The translations under genes were made by a program, and so were the position numbers. A DNA stretch of 26,850 nt, from positions 1 to 26,850 of the forward strand of contig CAJUSM010000037.1 in assembly GCA_910588935.1 (NCBI GenBank), written 5' to 3'. This DNA comes from an uncultured Oscillospiraceae bacterium. GTDB taxonomy: Bacteria > Bacillota > Clostridia > Oscillospirales > Acutalibacteraceae. Shown here in pieces: positions 9,301 through 15,339 of this stretch (positions are counted from its first letter, which is position 1; each line of letters begins with the position of its first letter). Below the pieces are notes generated by a model. It was not told where the DNA came from. It made no database searches and worked only from the letters and a program-made list of their open reading frames with translations.

Positions 9301-9428
9301 TGGCGGGGCTGGCGGCAGCCTGTATCCTGCTGTTTGTCATCTATTTCCCGGTTATATCCGGAAAACCTACCAGCCATGAATACGCCAATGGGCTGGAGAT
9401 GTTTAAAACCTGGTTTTTCAGCGCGTAA
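6303..9428 (+). CDS. Tandem GT-C fold glycosyltransferase (Gpi18-like half fused to PMT-like half)
   Basis: This is a 1041-residue polytopic membrane protein that likely transfers a sugar from a polyprenyl-phosphate donor on the outer face of the membrane. The N-terminal half (about 1-450) is a multi-spanning GT-C unit with an early acidic loop residue, Asp59 in GFSVDIGTFKSW, and LDYPPGYLYV. A basic linker (KTKKARNGSQRKER) follows, then a soluble discoidin-like stretch at about 475-585 (VETSNDGENW, KYVRLTALNGN). The C-terminal half resembles protein-O-mannosyltransferases: Asp622-Glu623 in SYFDEIYHARTAYE, NTHPPLGKYI, GWRFMGTLFG and TRIATIDTYSVFF. The start at 6303 has AAGGA 8 nt upstream; an in-frame extension to 6135 lacks a good site. 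It lies 49 nt before the hydrolase gene, with which it probably shares a transcript. Acceptor and sugar are unknown. Confidence 0.87.
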   Translation: MSVYILLGGLFTGGVLALSAARLEDRKARDFALWAGVLFLAALVMRLLMGYYSEGFSVDIGTFKSWAYTTNQVGFGEIYQQDIFLDYPPGYLYVLVLLEKLRGVLGLTIEGQAYTLVMKLPSIAADLLCAGVLLWLGKKKLGELSALLAAAAYLFCPAVFVNSAQWGQADSFCTMILLASVLLLYGEKHIPSGLLYGLSIICKPQMLVFAPLYICFTIKKRKFLQLGIGMACALGAILLVAAPFTKNFNYWWLVTKYQSTMNYYDYYTVNACNIWALMGWNWRGMPQGAAGPALTVLAPILATAACGALMLLSRREDTVFVAPAVLMGVVYIFAVKMHERYLFPAFLFLLLAYVFTKSRRMLRAFGFMAGANYLNVSYVLWLFRETGGSYDPNSFAFRAISALQAAALGYLLYACWRVYLAGEKEEPVKTKKARNGSQRKERVIPLPLTKEDRQMGRADWIVMAAVTLAYGAVAFWNLGGTKMPLTTWTPQEGEQAVLRCETQCNTLWLLPGLAPDENHYAARVGSSLLVETSNDGENWVECGSINDGFVFAWKNFWLETPGKYVRLTALNGNVTLAEAGMTPAGAEAAPAITAAGPGTEALTDEQDTVPLYKTYENSSYFDEIYHARTAYEHILGLEPYENTHPPLGKYIIALGIQIFGMNPFGWRFMGTLFGVLMLPILYHLCKRLFGKTWLCGLATLLFAFDFMHFTQTRIATIDTYSVFFLLLMYDAMVVFLQKDLVKDSLKELLLPLGLSGIFMGLGVAAKWTAAYGAVGLAALYFGKLIAAYLHEAKSRRPLTRVRKRCGVLCAWCCLLFVAIPFAIYFCAFLPITTLPHNAGDPWWSFANYQTNMFNYHSQLVAEHDFASPWYEWPLDLRPIWFFSGDPVNTQGQYSTISSMGNPLLWWVCIPGLGLAVYLWFKERRLACGVALTGFLSVYLPWVLVPRLTFIYHYFTAVPFLVIGLAAGFQWLSEREPLAGTVALTLKGGKTRKLEKAPLCMAGLAAACILLFVIYFPVISGKPTSHEYANGLEMFKTWFFSA

Positions 9429-9477
9429 AGCGGAGCCCGCCGGCATTGTGCCACCCACACTGAAAGGAGCAACCCCT

Positions 9478-9993
9478 ATGAAGGTTCTAATTGTAATTGA
9501 TATGCAGAACGACTTTATTACCGGCCCCTTGGGTACAAAAGAGGCCCAGGCCATTGTGCCCAAGGTAGCGGAAAAGATTCAGGATTTCGACGGCCCGGTT
9601 ATCTTTACCAAAGACACCCATGGCCCCGACTATCTGGAAACCCAAGAGGGCAAAAAGCTCCCTGTGCCCCACTGTATTAAGGGTACCCCAGGCTGGGAGC
9701 TGGAGCCCTCCATCGCCGCTCTGCAAAAGCTCACGCCTATTGAAAAAAACACATTTGGCTCCATAGGCCTGGCCCAAGTGCTTAAATCTTACCAAACCCT
9801 ATGGGGCCTGAATACCGTGGAGCTGGTAGGCCTTTGCACCGATATCTGTGTAATTTCCAACGCCATGGTAATCAAAGCCACCATGCCCCAGGTGCTGGTC
9901 CAGGTAGATGCCTCTTGCTGCGCGGGGGTAACACCGGAAAGCCACCGCCGGGCCCTAGAGGCCATGGCTGCCTGTCAGATTGAGATTGTATAA
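9478..9993 (+). CDS. Isochorismatase-family cysteine hydrolase, nicotinamidase-like
   Basis: This 171-residue cytoplasmic enzyme is of the isochorismatase fold. The catalytic triad can be placed as Asp8 (VIDMQNDF), Lys90 (PIEKNTFGS) and Cys124 (GLCTDICVISNA). KDTHGPDYL and PHC supply probable metal ligands as in PncA, and PHCIKGTPGWEL matches the nicotinamidase signature, so deamidation of nicotinamide to nicotinate in NAD salvage is the best guess. One histidine of the usual PncA metal set is not evident, so another amide substrate is possible. The ATG at 9478 has AAAGGAG 8 nt upstream. It is followed by a strong terminator. Confidence 0.87.
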   Translation: MKVLIVIDMQNDFITGPLGTKEAQAIVPKVAEKIQDFDGPVIFTKDTHGPDYLETQEGKKLPVPHCIKGTPGWELEPSIAALQKLTPIEKNTFGSIGLAQVLKSYQTLWGLNTVELVGLCTDICVISNAMVIKATMPQVLVQVDASCCAGVTPESHRRALEAMAACQIEIV

Positions 9994-10015
9994 GCCCGGC
10001 ATATATTATTGATAG

Positions 10016-10050
10016 AAAAGGAAGAGCCGAAACTCCCGGCTCTTCCTTTT
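10016..10050 (+). terminator. Intrinsic terminator after the nicotinamidase-like gene
   Basis: A 14-bp stem (10016-10029 with 10037-10050) has a 7-nt loop and ends in a T-run. The rest of 10051-10167 shows nothing I can name. Confidence 0.9.
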
Positions 10051-10167
10051 TGCCTTCCGGCAGCTTTTAAAGCCTGGCTTTTTTCAAAAATCAGAAGCCC
10101 GAGATACCCGCCTCTCCGTTTTCAGGGGATCCATGAAAATTTTCCCTCTTTCTGCTCTTCCCCCCTC

Positions 10168-10196
10168 TTGACATCCTTTCGAAATGATATTATAAT
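10168..10196 (+). promoter_or_regulatory. Perfect consensus sigma-A promoter for the SPFH operon
   Basis: TTGACA (10168-10173), exactly 17 nt, TATAAT (10191-10196). All twelve box positions match consensus, suggesting strong constitutive expression unless a repressor intervenes. The start codon is 59 nt beyond the -10. Confidence 0.85.
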
Positions 10197-10254
10197 AATA
10201 TCACAAAGAAATCGAGGCCAAACAGGCCTCTTACAGGAAAGGGAAAGGTGTACT

Positions 10255-11286
10255 ATGAGAAACAACGAGGAAACAGAGAGAACCGTTAACCGCTACACAG
10301 AAAAAGCCGCCAAGGCTTACAACGGCTTTGCCATGCTGCTGGTAATCCTTCTGATCATCGCGGCGGGCATTGGGCTCATTGTGTGCGGCGTTATGGAACT
10401 GGTTCACCACTCAGAAACAATGGGCAGCAGCGAGGCTGTCTCTGGCCTGGGCATGGTCATTTTATTTGGGGGCATTCTGGCCATTGTGCTGGGGCCTTTT
10501 CTCTGCTGCGGTTTTAAGGTGCTAAACCCCAACGAGGCCCTGGTGCTCACTCTCTTTGGCAAATACTATGGCACCCTGAAAAAGGACGGCTTTTACTGGA
10601 CCAACATCTTTTGCACCGGCATTAACCCTGGCTCAGAAAGAACCGGCTTTACCATGGTGGCCAATGGCAGCATGAGCTACGTGGGGGGCAACAAAAAAAT
10701 CAGCCTAAAGGCCATGACCCTGAATAACGAAAAGCAAACCGTCAACGACGAAAGGGGCAACCCCATTATCATTGGCACCATTGTTATTTGGCGGATTGTA
10801 GACACCACCAAGGCTGTATTCAATGTGCAGAACTACCGGACCTTCCTCTCTACCCAGTGCGATTCCGCCACCCGGAACATTACCCGGATGTACCCTTACG
10901 ACCTGTTCGATGAAGATGACCAGAACGAAAAGACCCTGCGGGGCAGCAGCCAGGAGATTGCCGCCATGATGACCAAAGACCTGCAGGAGCGGGTATCCAT
11001 TGCCGGGCTGGAAATCTTAGAGGTGCGCATTACCCACCTTAGCTATGCCCCAGAGATTGCGGCGGCCATGCTTCAGCGCCAGCAGGCCGAGGCCGTTGTG
11101 GCAGCCAGAAAAAAGATTGTGGAGGGTGCTGTGGGCATGGTAGAAATGGCCCTTGACCAGTTGAACGCCGACCAGGTGGTAGAGCTGGACGATGAACGGA
11201 AGGCGGCAATGGTCAGCAACCTGCTGGTGGTGCTTTGCGGCAGCAAGGACGCCCAGCCAGTGGTTAACAGCGGCTCCATTTACTAA
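10255..11286 (+). CDS. SPFH/Band 7 domain membrane protein
   Basis: This 343-residue protein has two membrane segments (about 24-47 and 63-86) followed by an SPFH (stomatin/prohibitin/flotillin) domain. The domain begins at CCGFKVLNPNEALVLTLFG, the usual entry motif, and runs through NPIIIGTIVIWRI to ITHLSYAPEIAAAMLQRQQA, the conserved helix that precedes the oligomerisation region. Such proteins build membrane microdomain scaffolds and influence protease or signalling partners; the specific role here is unknown. The ATG at 10255 has an AAAGG site 6 nt upstream; a longer frame upstream would read through the promoter. It is followed 9 nt later by a ribbon-helix-helix gene, probably in the same transcript. 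Confidence 0.9.
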   Translation: MRNNEETERTVNRYTEKAAKAYNGFAMLLVILLIIAAGIGLIVCGVMELVHHSETMGSSEAVSGLGMVILFGGILAIVLGPFLCCGFKVLNPNEALVLTLFGKYYGTLKKDGFYWTNIFCTGINPGSERTGFTMVANGSMSYVGGNKKISLKAMTLNNEKQTVNDERGNPIIIGTIVIWRIVDTTKAVFNVQNYRTFLSTQCDSATRNITRMYPYDLFDEDDQNEKTLRGSSQEIAAMMTKDLQERVSIAGLEILEVRITHLSYAPEIAAAMLQRQQAEAVVAARKKIVEGAVGMVEMALDQLNADQVVELDDERKAAMVSNLLVVLCGSKDAQPVVNSGSIY

Positions 11287-11295
11287 GCCTTGCCT

Positions 11296-11478
11296 ATGGA
11301 AGAGAAGGATTATAAAGGCAAAAAGCAAATTCTGCTCCGAATCTCCCCCACGCTTTGGAAGGAACTGGCAGCCTGGGCAGAGGATGACTTCCGCTCCATC
11401 AACGGGCAGATTGAGTTTTTGCTGACAGAGTGCGTGCGAAAGCGCAAGGGCAAACCGCCCAGAGAAAAAGGCCCGTAA
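11296..11478 (+). CDS. Arc-type ribbon-helix-helix small protein
   Basis: This is a 60-residue protein with the pattern of an Arc/MetJ-type DNA-binding dimer. A beta strand (KKQILLRIS) is followed by helix A (PTLWKELAAWAEDDFR), a turn and helix B starting SINGQIEFLLTEC, then a basic tail. A TTG two codons earlier (11290) is an alternative start; neither has a strong ribosome-binding site, so translation may be coupled to the SPFH gene that ends 9 nt before. It could be an autoregulator, or it may act in a way tied to the SPFH protein; no toxin partner is visible. Confidence 0.78.
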   Translation: MEEKDYKGKKQILLRISPTLWKELAAWAEDDFRSINGQIEFLLTECVRKRKGKPPREKGP

Positions 11479-11503
11479 TTCTTGTATAGAAAGAAGAATT
11501 TGA

Positions 11504-11809
11504 ATGCAGTACTTGCCTATGCTTGGTATGGGAATCCTGCTCATAATCACAGGCATTCTAAACCTGATGGGACATATTGGAACCATTCACTGGTATAACC
11601 GGCGCAGGGTCAGTGAGGAGGACGCCCCTGCATATGGCCGGGCTATGGGAGCAGGAACGCTGATAATAGGCGTCTCTTTGGCTGCGGCGGCAATTCTTCG
11701 GATGGTTTTCGATTTGGACTTATTCGATTATTTAACGCTGGCCGGAATAGTCATTGGGTTGGCGCTCATGCTTTTCGCACAGCTTCGGTATAATCGGGGA
11801 ATTTTTTAA
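11504..11809 (+). CDS. Small membrane protein with three predicted segments, unknown function
   Basis: This is a 101-residue protein. Hydrophobic segments lie at about 5-23, 49-65 and 76-92. The loop IHWYNRRRVSEEDAPAYGRA resembles small DUF3784-like membrane proteins of Firmicutes (uncertain). The start is chosen on the first ATG, with only a weak AGAAGAA site upstream. It lies 25 nt after the ribbon-helix-helix gene and before a bidirectional terminator. Confidence 0.65.
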   Translation: MQYLPMLGMGILLIITGILNLMGHIGTIHWYNRRRVSEEDAPAYGRAMGAGTLIIGVSLAAAAILRMVFDLDLFDYLTLAGIVIGLALMLFAQLRYNRGIF

Positions 11810-11817
11810 AACAAAAA

Positions 11818-11856
11818 AGGAACGGCGGGAGCAGATGGTCAGCTCCTGCCGTTCCT
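11818..11856. terminator. Bidirectional terminator between the SPFH operon and the phage-derived operon
   Basis: A 15-bp stem (11818-11832 with 11842-11856, one G-T pair) has a 9-nt loop. The T-run on the plus side is short (CTTTAT), while the minus strand has six T beyond the stem. It can therefore end both the plus-strand operon and the convergent phage operon. Confidence 0.85.
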
Positions 11857-11900
11857 CTTTATAAGCTTGCTTTCCTAGGGCGGCGCCCTTTCCATCTTGT

Positions 11901-11914
11901 GGGGGAAATCCCCC
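11901..11914. repeat. Short inverted repeat after the amidase stop
   Basis: GGGGG-AAAT-CCCCC lies 7 nt beyond the amidase stop, without an adjacent T-run. It may stabilise the transcript end. A role is not shown. Confidence 0.4.
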
Positions 11915-11920
11915 GCTCTG

Positions 11921-12634
11921 TCAGGTCTCTTGTTTCCTCTCCAGCAGCCTGGCCGCCACTTGGGCCAGCTCCTGCCTGGTTACAAAGCTTCTGCCCCGAA
12001 AGCCTTCCCTGTCTCCCATCATAATTCCTTGGGCCCGGCAGGCCTCAATCCCTTCCCTTGCCCAGCCAGCCGCCTCCTGCTTGGCCAACTCTGCCCAGTA
12101 CCGGTCCAGGTATGTTTTAAATTCCTGATAACTCAGCATCTTTTCCTCTTCTCCCTCCCTATATTTTTCCACCAAATTCAGAAACCGTTCCCACCCCAAG
12201 TCCAGCGTGCGGTGGGGACAGTACTTCCCATCGTAGTCCTGGTGCTTTGTCACCCGGTCCAGCCCCCAGCCATACTCCTTTAGCAGGCCGGCAATCAGCC
12301 TAGCGCCGTTTTCCTCCGCCTTTTGAAACCGAGGCCCGCCGCTTTTTGACCAGCATATTTCCAGGTGAATGCCCAGCATGTTCCCCTTTCCCCTGCCGTC
12401 TCCGCTGGCCCAGGCGTTTCGGTCCAGAGGCAGGCCCTGCACAGCCTCCTCTTCGTCTACAGCAAAGTGAAAGGAGATCTCCTCTGGCCGGCGGAGCATG
12501 TACTGTATCTCGTTGGCTGCGGGGGCGTCGTTGCCGGTATTGTGGACCACAATCCGGTCCGGCCGGCGAATAAAGGGGCACTTGGTTGGGTAAGCCTCCG
12601 GCGGGCAAAGGTTTTTCTGTATTTTCATCCTCAT
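11921..12634 (-). CDS. N-acetylmuramoyl-L-alanine amidase (phage endolysin) with SLH-like tail
   Basis: This is a 237-residue peptidoglycan hydrolase of the Amidase_2 family, which cuts the bond between N-acetylmuramic acid and L-alanine. Zinc ligands can be placed at His31 (RIVVHNTGND), His131 (KHQDY) and Cys139 (KYCPHRTLD); the strand HLEICW carries another conserved position. The C-terminal 70 residues (GWAREGIEACRAQG, then MGDREGFRGRSFVTRQELA) resemble an S-layer-homology repeat and probably bind the cell wall. The ATG at 12634 overlaps the holin stop by 4 nt; a second ATG at 12628 is also possible. No signal peptide is seen, so export would depend on the holin. It is last in the phage operon. 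Confidence 0.88.
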   Translation of the reverse strand: MRMKIQKNLCPPEAYPTKCPFIRRPDRIVVHNTGNDAPAANEIQYMLRRPEEISFHFAVDEEEAVQGLPLDRNAWASGDGRGKGNMLGIHLEICWSKSGGPRFQKAEENGARLIAGLLKEYGWGLDRVTKHQDYDGKYCPHRTLDLGWERFLNLVEKYREGEEEKMLSYQEFKTYLDRYWAELAKQEAAGWAREGIEACRAQGIMMGDREGFRGRSFVTRQELAQVAARLLERKQET

Positions 12635-13083
12635 TCCCCCTTTCCCTTGCCGCTGTCCCCCTGTTCCTGCAAAGCCTCCAGCATGTTCCGGAGAAATTGG
12701 GGGTATGGCACGCCCATCAGCCCCAAGTTTTCCAGAATAGACAGGCCCTCGTTGGCAATAAAGAATATACACACAGCAGGGCGAATCCATTCGTTTCCAG
12801 TGGCTCTGTCCAGCAGTACCGCCAGCAGCACCAGCAGGAGCACCGAGCATTTTCGCACCAGGCCCAAAAACCCGGCCCGGCTGGAAAGGGCGCCCCCCGG
12901 GGTTTTGCCAGACCGGCGGAAACATCCCGCCACTGTAAGGCCGGTCAAATAGTCTGCCGCCATAAAGCCCGCCAGTACCTGGAGGAGCATGTCCCAGCCC
13001 CCCAAAGCCTGGGCCACCGTGGCGCTAAGGGCGGCAAAGGCGGTAAGAACAAGGTTTTTAATTTGGTTTCCGCTTATGTTCAT
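12631..13083 (-). CDS. Phage holin (toxin secretion/phage lysis type, TcdE-like family)
   Basis: This is a 150-residue membrane protein with features of the Holin_4 family. Hydrophobic stretches lie at about 12-30, 33-52, 76-95 and 100-118. GGWDMLLQVLAGFMAADYLTG is the family-typical region, and NEGLSILENLGLMGVPYP closely follows the holin pattern. It would permeabilise the membrane so that the amidase reaches peptidoglycan. The ATG at 13083 has AAAGGA 9 nt upstream; a TTG at 13101 is in frame but is less well supported. It overlaps the amidase gene and follows terL by 27 nt, an unusual neighbour because portal, head and tail genes normally lie between. Confidence 0.88.
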   Translation of the reverse strand: MNISGNQIKNLVLTAFAALSATVAQALGGWDMLLQVLAGFMAADYLTGLTVAGCFRRSGKTPGGALSSRAGFLGLVRKCSVLLLVLLAVLLDRATGNEWIRPAVCIFFIANEGLSILENLGLMGVPYPQFLRNMLEALQEQGDSGKGKGE

Positions 13084-13110
13084 CCATTCACGTCCTTTCA
13101 AATTATTGTT

Positions 13111-14484
13111 TTAAATACGTTCCACCCAGCAGCTCCAAGCCCCCTCGTCTTTCATTCCCTCATCCCGTACATGGTAGGCAATGGCCAGCGCCATCACACA
13201 GTCGTCATGGGCCCCAGCCTGGGCCTCTGCCCTTCCCCGGCTGCTGCGCACAAAGGTCAGCATCTCTCCCAGCGTGTCCCCATCGTTCAGCCATGCCGGA
13301 TGCTCCCGCACAATCTCCACCAGCCTGGCCAGAATTACCGGTCGGGTGGCCGAGGTGGTGCGAAAGCCCAAAGACCCGTTTGCCCCTGCGTACTGCCTTG
13401 GGTACCCCAGCTGCTCCAGCCGGCGAATGGGGTAGCTGGAAAAATTGGACTCTACCGCCACCAGCGCCCGATTGTACCAAATTCCCAAGCAAAAGAGCTG
13501 CTGGGCATATAGGTCCTCGTCCATCTGCCCCCGCAGGGTGCATACCTGCTCCCCAGTATCCAGCCGGACCACCTGGGCCCCGAAATAGTCCGAGCCCTCC
13601 CCTGCCGTGTCCCCGCCGATAACATAAGCCACGCCCCGTTCTGGCCGGCGGTAAACAGCGATGCAGCCCTGGTCCTGAGAAAAAAGCCGGATGCTTCCCG
13701 GGTCAATCAGCCCATGGGCGCCGGAAAACAGAAATTCTCCCCGGTCAACCGGCGGGGCCAAATGGGCAAGCCTTTCCATCACATTGCCCTGGTGAAACAC
13801 TGTGCGCCCCAGCACCCCCCACTCCCCCAGGCAGTACACCTGGTAATAATAGGGATCTGAAACCCTGTAGCTCTCTAAGGTCTGCCTGTAAGCCTGGTCT
13901 AAAAACCGGTTATCCTGGTAGGTGGTTTTCAGCACCGCCGCCCGACCGTCGGGATGGTCGAAAAAGCGCTTTTTCAGCCAATGCATTGCCGATACCGGAT
14001 TAAATGTCAGGGTCATCTGCCGGTGAGGGCCTTGCCCCCGCAGGCGCAGATCCAGCTGGTTAAACTGGGCCTGGGTGATCTCCGAGGCCTCCTCTACCCA
14101 CACATCTGTCAGGTCGCCCTTGGGGAAAGTGATGGACTTTAGCTTTTCCGGGTCATCCAACCCCTTAAACACCACCTGGTTGCCGTTAAGGCATACCACG
14201 CGCATGCTGGAATTGGAGCACCGAAACAGCGCCCCCAGCCCCCAGGCGGCAATGGTCTGCTGGAACAGGGCATAGGTGGAATCTCTGTGAGAAACAGCGG
14301 TGGCCCTTATCACCAGCAGGTTGCACATGGGCTGCTCCAGCAGGCGGACCAGAAACCGCTGCACAGCAAAAACGCTTTTGCCGCTGCCCGCCCCTCCATA
14401 CAGCACCAGGTACCGGTGAGAGCTGTCCCGAAGCAAAGGGCGGTAGCAGGGGTTAATGGCCCTGGCGGGAATACTCACCCTCAT
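13111..14484 (-). CDS. terL: Phage terminase large subunit, PBSX type
   Basis: This 457-residue DNA-packaging motor subunit looks complete. The ATPase half has Walker A GGAGSGKS (30-37) and Walker B LTDVWVEEAS with catalytic Glu131. The nuclease half has an RNase-H-like acidic set: Asp292 (IGGDTAGEGSDYF), Glu345 (AVESNFSSYP) and Asp427/428 (AHDDCVMALAIAYH). It pumps and cuts concatemeric DNA into a prohead through a portal, but no portal gene is present in the window. The ATG overlaps the terS stop by 4 nt (ATGA) with GGGGAGG upstream, so the two are coupled. No frame damage or missing motif is seen. Confidence 0.93.
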   Translation of the reverse strand: MRVSIPARAINPCYRPLLRDSSHRYLVLYGGAGSGKSVFAVQRFLVRLLEQPMCNLLVIRATAVSHRDSTYALFQQTIAAWGLGALFRCSNSSMRVVCLNGNQVVFKGLDDPEKLKSITFPKGDLTDVWVEEASEITQAQFNQLDLRLRGQGPHRQMTLTFNPVSAMHWLKKRFFDHPDGRAAVLKTTYQDNRFLDQAYRQTLESYRVSDPYYYQVYCLGEWGVLGRTVFHQGNVMERLAHLAPPVDRGEFLFSGAHGLIDPGSIRLFSQDQGCIAVYRRPERGVAYVIGGDTAGEGSDYFGAQVVRLDTGEQVCTLRGQMDEDLYAQQLFCLGIWYNRALVAVESNFSSYPIRRLEQLGYPRQYAGANGSLGFRTTSATRPVILARLVEIVREHPAWLNDGDTLGEMLTFVRSSRGRAEAQAGAHDDCVMALAIAYHVRDEGMKDEGAWSCWVERI

Positions 14485-14831
14485 GGTTCCTCCCCTACAA
14501 TGCTGACCACAATCTCCTCCGGCGGCTGCTCCCGGGTCTTTTCGCTGTAGCCAAAGCCGTTTTGCAAAATAAACTTGGCGCTGGCCGCCGAGTCTTTTTT
14601 GTACGCAGACTGGATATTGGCCTCCTCCACCCGGGTTATGGCCCGGCGGAGAAGTCCTGCCGCCTCACCGGCGCCCTGGGCCAATTTCTCCAGCTCCCGG
14701 CGGCCCTCTAGGCCCAGCCCTAGGGCCAGCCCGGGCAAAGAAGGATGAAGCCCCTCCCTATCGCACCGGTCAAAATAGTCCTGGGCCCTGGCCCGCAGCC
14801 GGCCAGGCCCTGGCTGTTTTTTCCCTTCCAT
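14481..14831 (-). CDS. terS: Phage terminase small subunit (P22 gp3-like packaging protein)
   Basis: This is a 116-residue protein resembling DNA-packaging small subunits. The pattern is a Y-F-x-R-C-D start (QDYFDRCDREG), PSLPGLALGLGLEGRRELEK as a helix-turn-helix, RRAITRVEEAN and ending with AKFILQNGFGYSEKT. It would recognise the packaging site and regulate TerL. The ATG has AGAGAGGAG upstream. It is directly upstream of terL with a 4-nt overlap and downstream of an 82-codon gene. Confidence 0.85.
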   Translation of the reverse strand: MEGKKQPGPGRLRARAQDYFDRCDREGLHPSLPGLALGLGLEGRRELEKLAQGAGEAAGLLRRAITRVEEANIQSAYKKDSAASAKFILQNGFGYSEKTREQPPEEIVVSIVGEEP

Positions 14832-14857
14832 CCTGTTTCTCCTCTCTGCTTTCCGCC

Positions 14858-15106
14858 TCAGCAGCCTTGGTCCCGCAGGCTGGCCCGGCGCTCAAAGCTC
14901 CGCCGGTTGCCGCGCTGCTCCAAATACATGCTGTAGAGAATGGCGTTTTCCCGCTTCCAGCTTAGCTCATGGTCAGGCGACCGGGGCCCCGCTTCCTTGC
15001 GGGCCTGAAGCCGGCGGTGCAAAGCCTCCTGCTCCCTGGCCGCCTCCCGGGCCATCGCGTGGTAATCAAACGCTGCCTGGCAGTTTGCATACAATAAGCC
15101 TTCCAT
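14858..15106 (-). CDS. Small phage-operon protein, unknown
   Basis: This is an 82-residue, charged, probably helical protein (AMAREAAREQEALHRRLQAR followed by SWKRENAILYSMYLEQRGNR). I do not recognise a domain. The ATG at 15106 has GGAGGG 9 nt upstream and it is the first gene behind the strong minus-strand promoter at 15163-15191, so it is likely expressed with the terminase. It might bind DNA or be part of the packaging or replication module, without clear evidence. Confidence 0.65.
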   Translation of the reverse strand: MEGLLYANCQAAFDYHAMAREAAREQEALHRRLQARKEAGPRSPDHELSWKRENAILYSMYLEQRGNRRSFERRASLRDQGC

Positions 15107-15137
15107 TCCTGCTCTCCCTCCAATTTTGATAATTGAA

Positions 15138-15152
15138 TTGTCAATTCGACAA
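15138..15152. promoter_or_regulatory. Candidate repressor operator, TTGTC-N5-GACAA
   Basis: A 5-bp inverted repeat, TTGTC-AATTC-GACAA, lies just downstream of the minus promoter. The half-site recurs in the everted GACAA-C-TTGTC at 15179-15189, which overlaps the minus -35. Both are natural targets of the S24 repressor encoded next door. Confidence 0.5.
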
Positions 15153-15162
15153 CCTATAATCC

Positions 15163-15191
15163 ATTATAGAGTCTTAACGACAACTTGTCAA
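15163..15191 (-). promoter_or_regulatory. Consensus promoter of the phage packaging/lysis operon
   Basis: On the minus strand, TTGACA (15186-15191), 17 nt, TATAAT (15163-15168). All twelve box positions match consensus. It would be very strong unless repressed, and its -35 box overlaps an everted GACAA/TTGTC repeat. Confidence 0.85.
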
Positions 15192-15210
15192 GAGGTTTGG
15201 GCACATTTTG

Positions 15211-15240
15211 TTGACATCTCGCATACTTTCAAGGTATAAT
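15211..15240 (+). promoter_or_regulatory. Promoter of the S24 repressor gene
   Basis: TTGACA (15211-15216), 18-nt spacer, TATAAT (15235-15240). It is back-to-back with the phage operon promoter, with -35 boxes only 19 nt apart. The transcript has a GC-rich leader of about 93 nt. Confidence 0.8.
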
Positions 15241-15339
15241 ATGCCCAAAGCAGGCCGCGGCAGGGTGGGGGCGCAAACCGCAGGCCGCCTGCCCCCACTG
15301 TGTACTGCCCCAAAAAATCCAGCCCTAGGAGGGAGCACC

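Noticed and set aside
12586..13512. A 308-codon plus-strand open frame
   Set aside because: It lies opposite the holin and terL, which have clear motifs and coupled starts.
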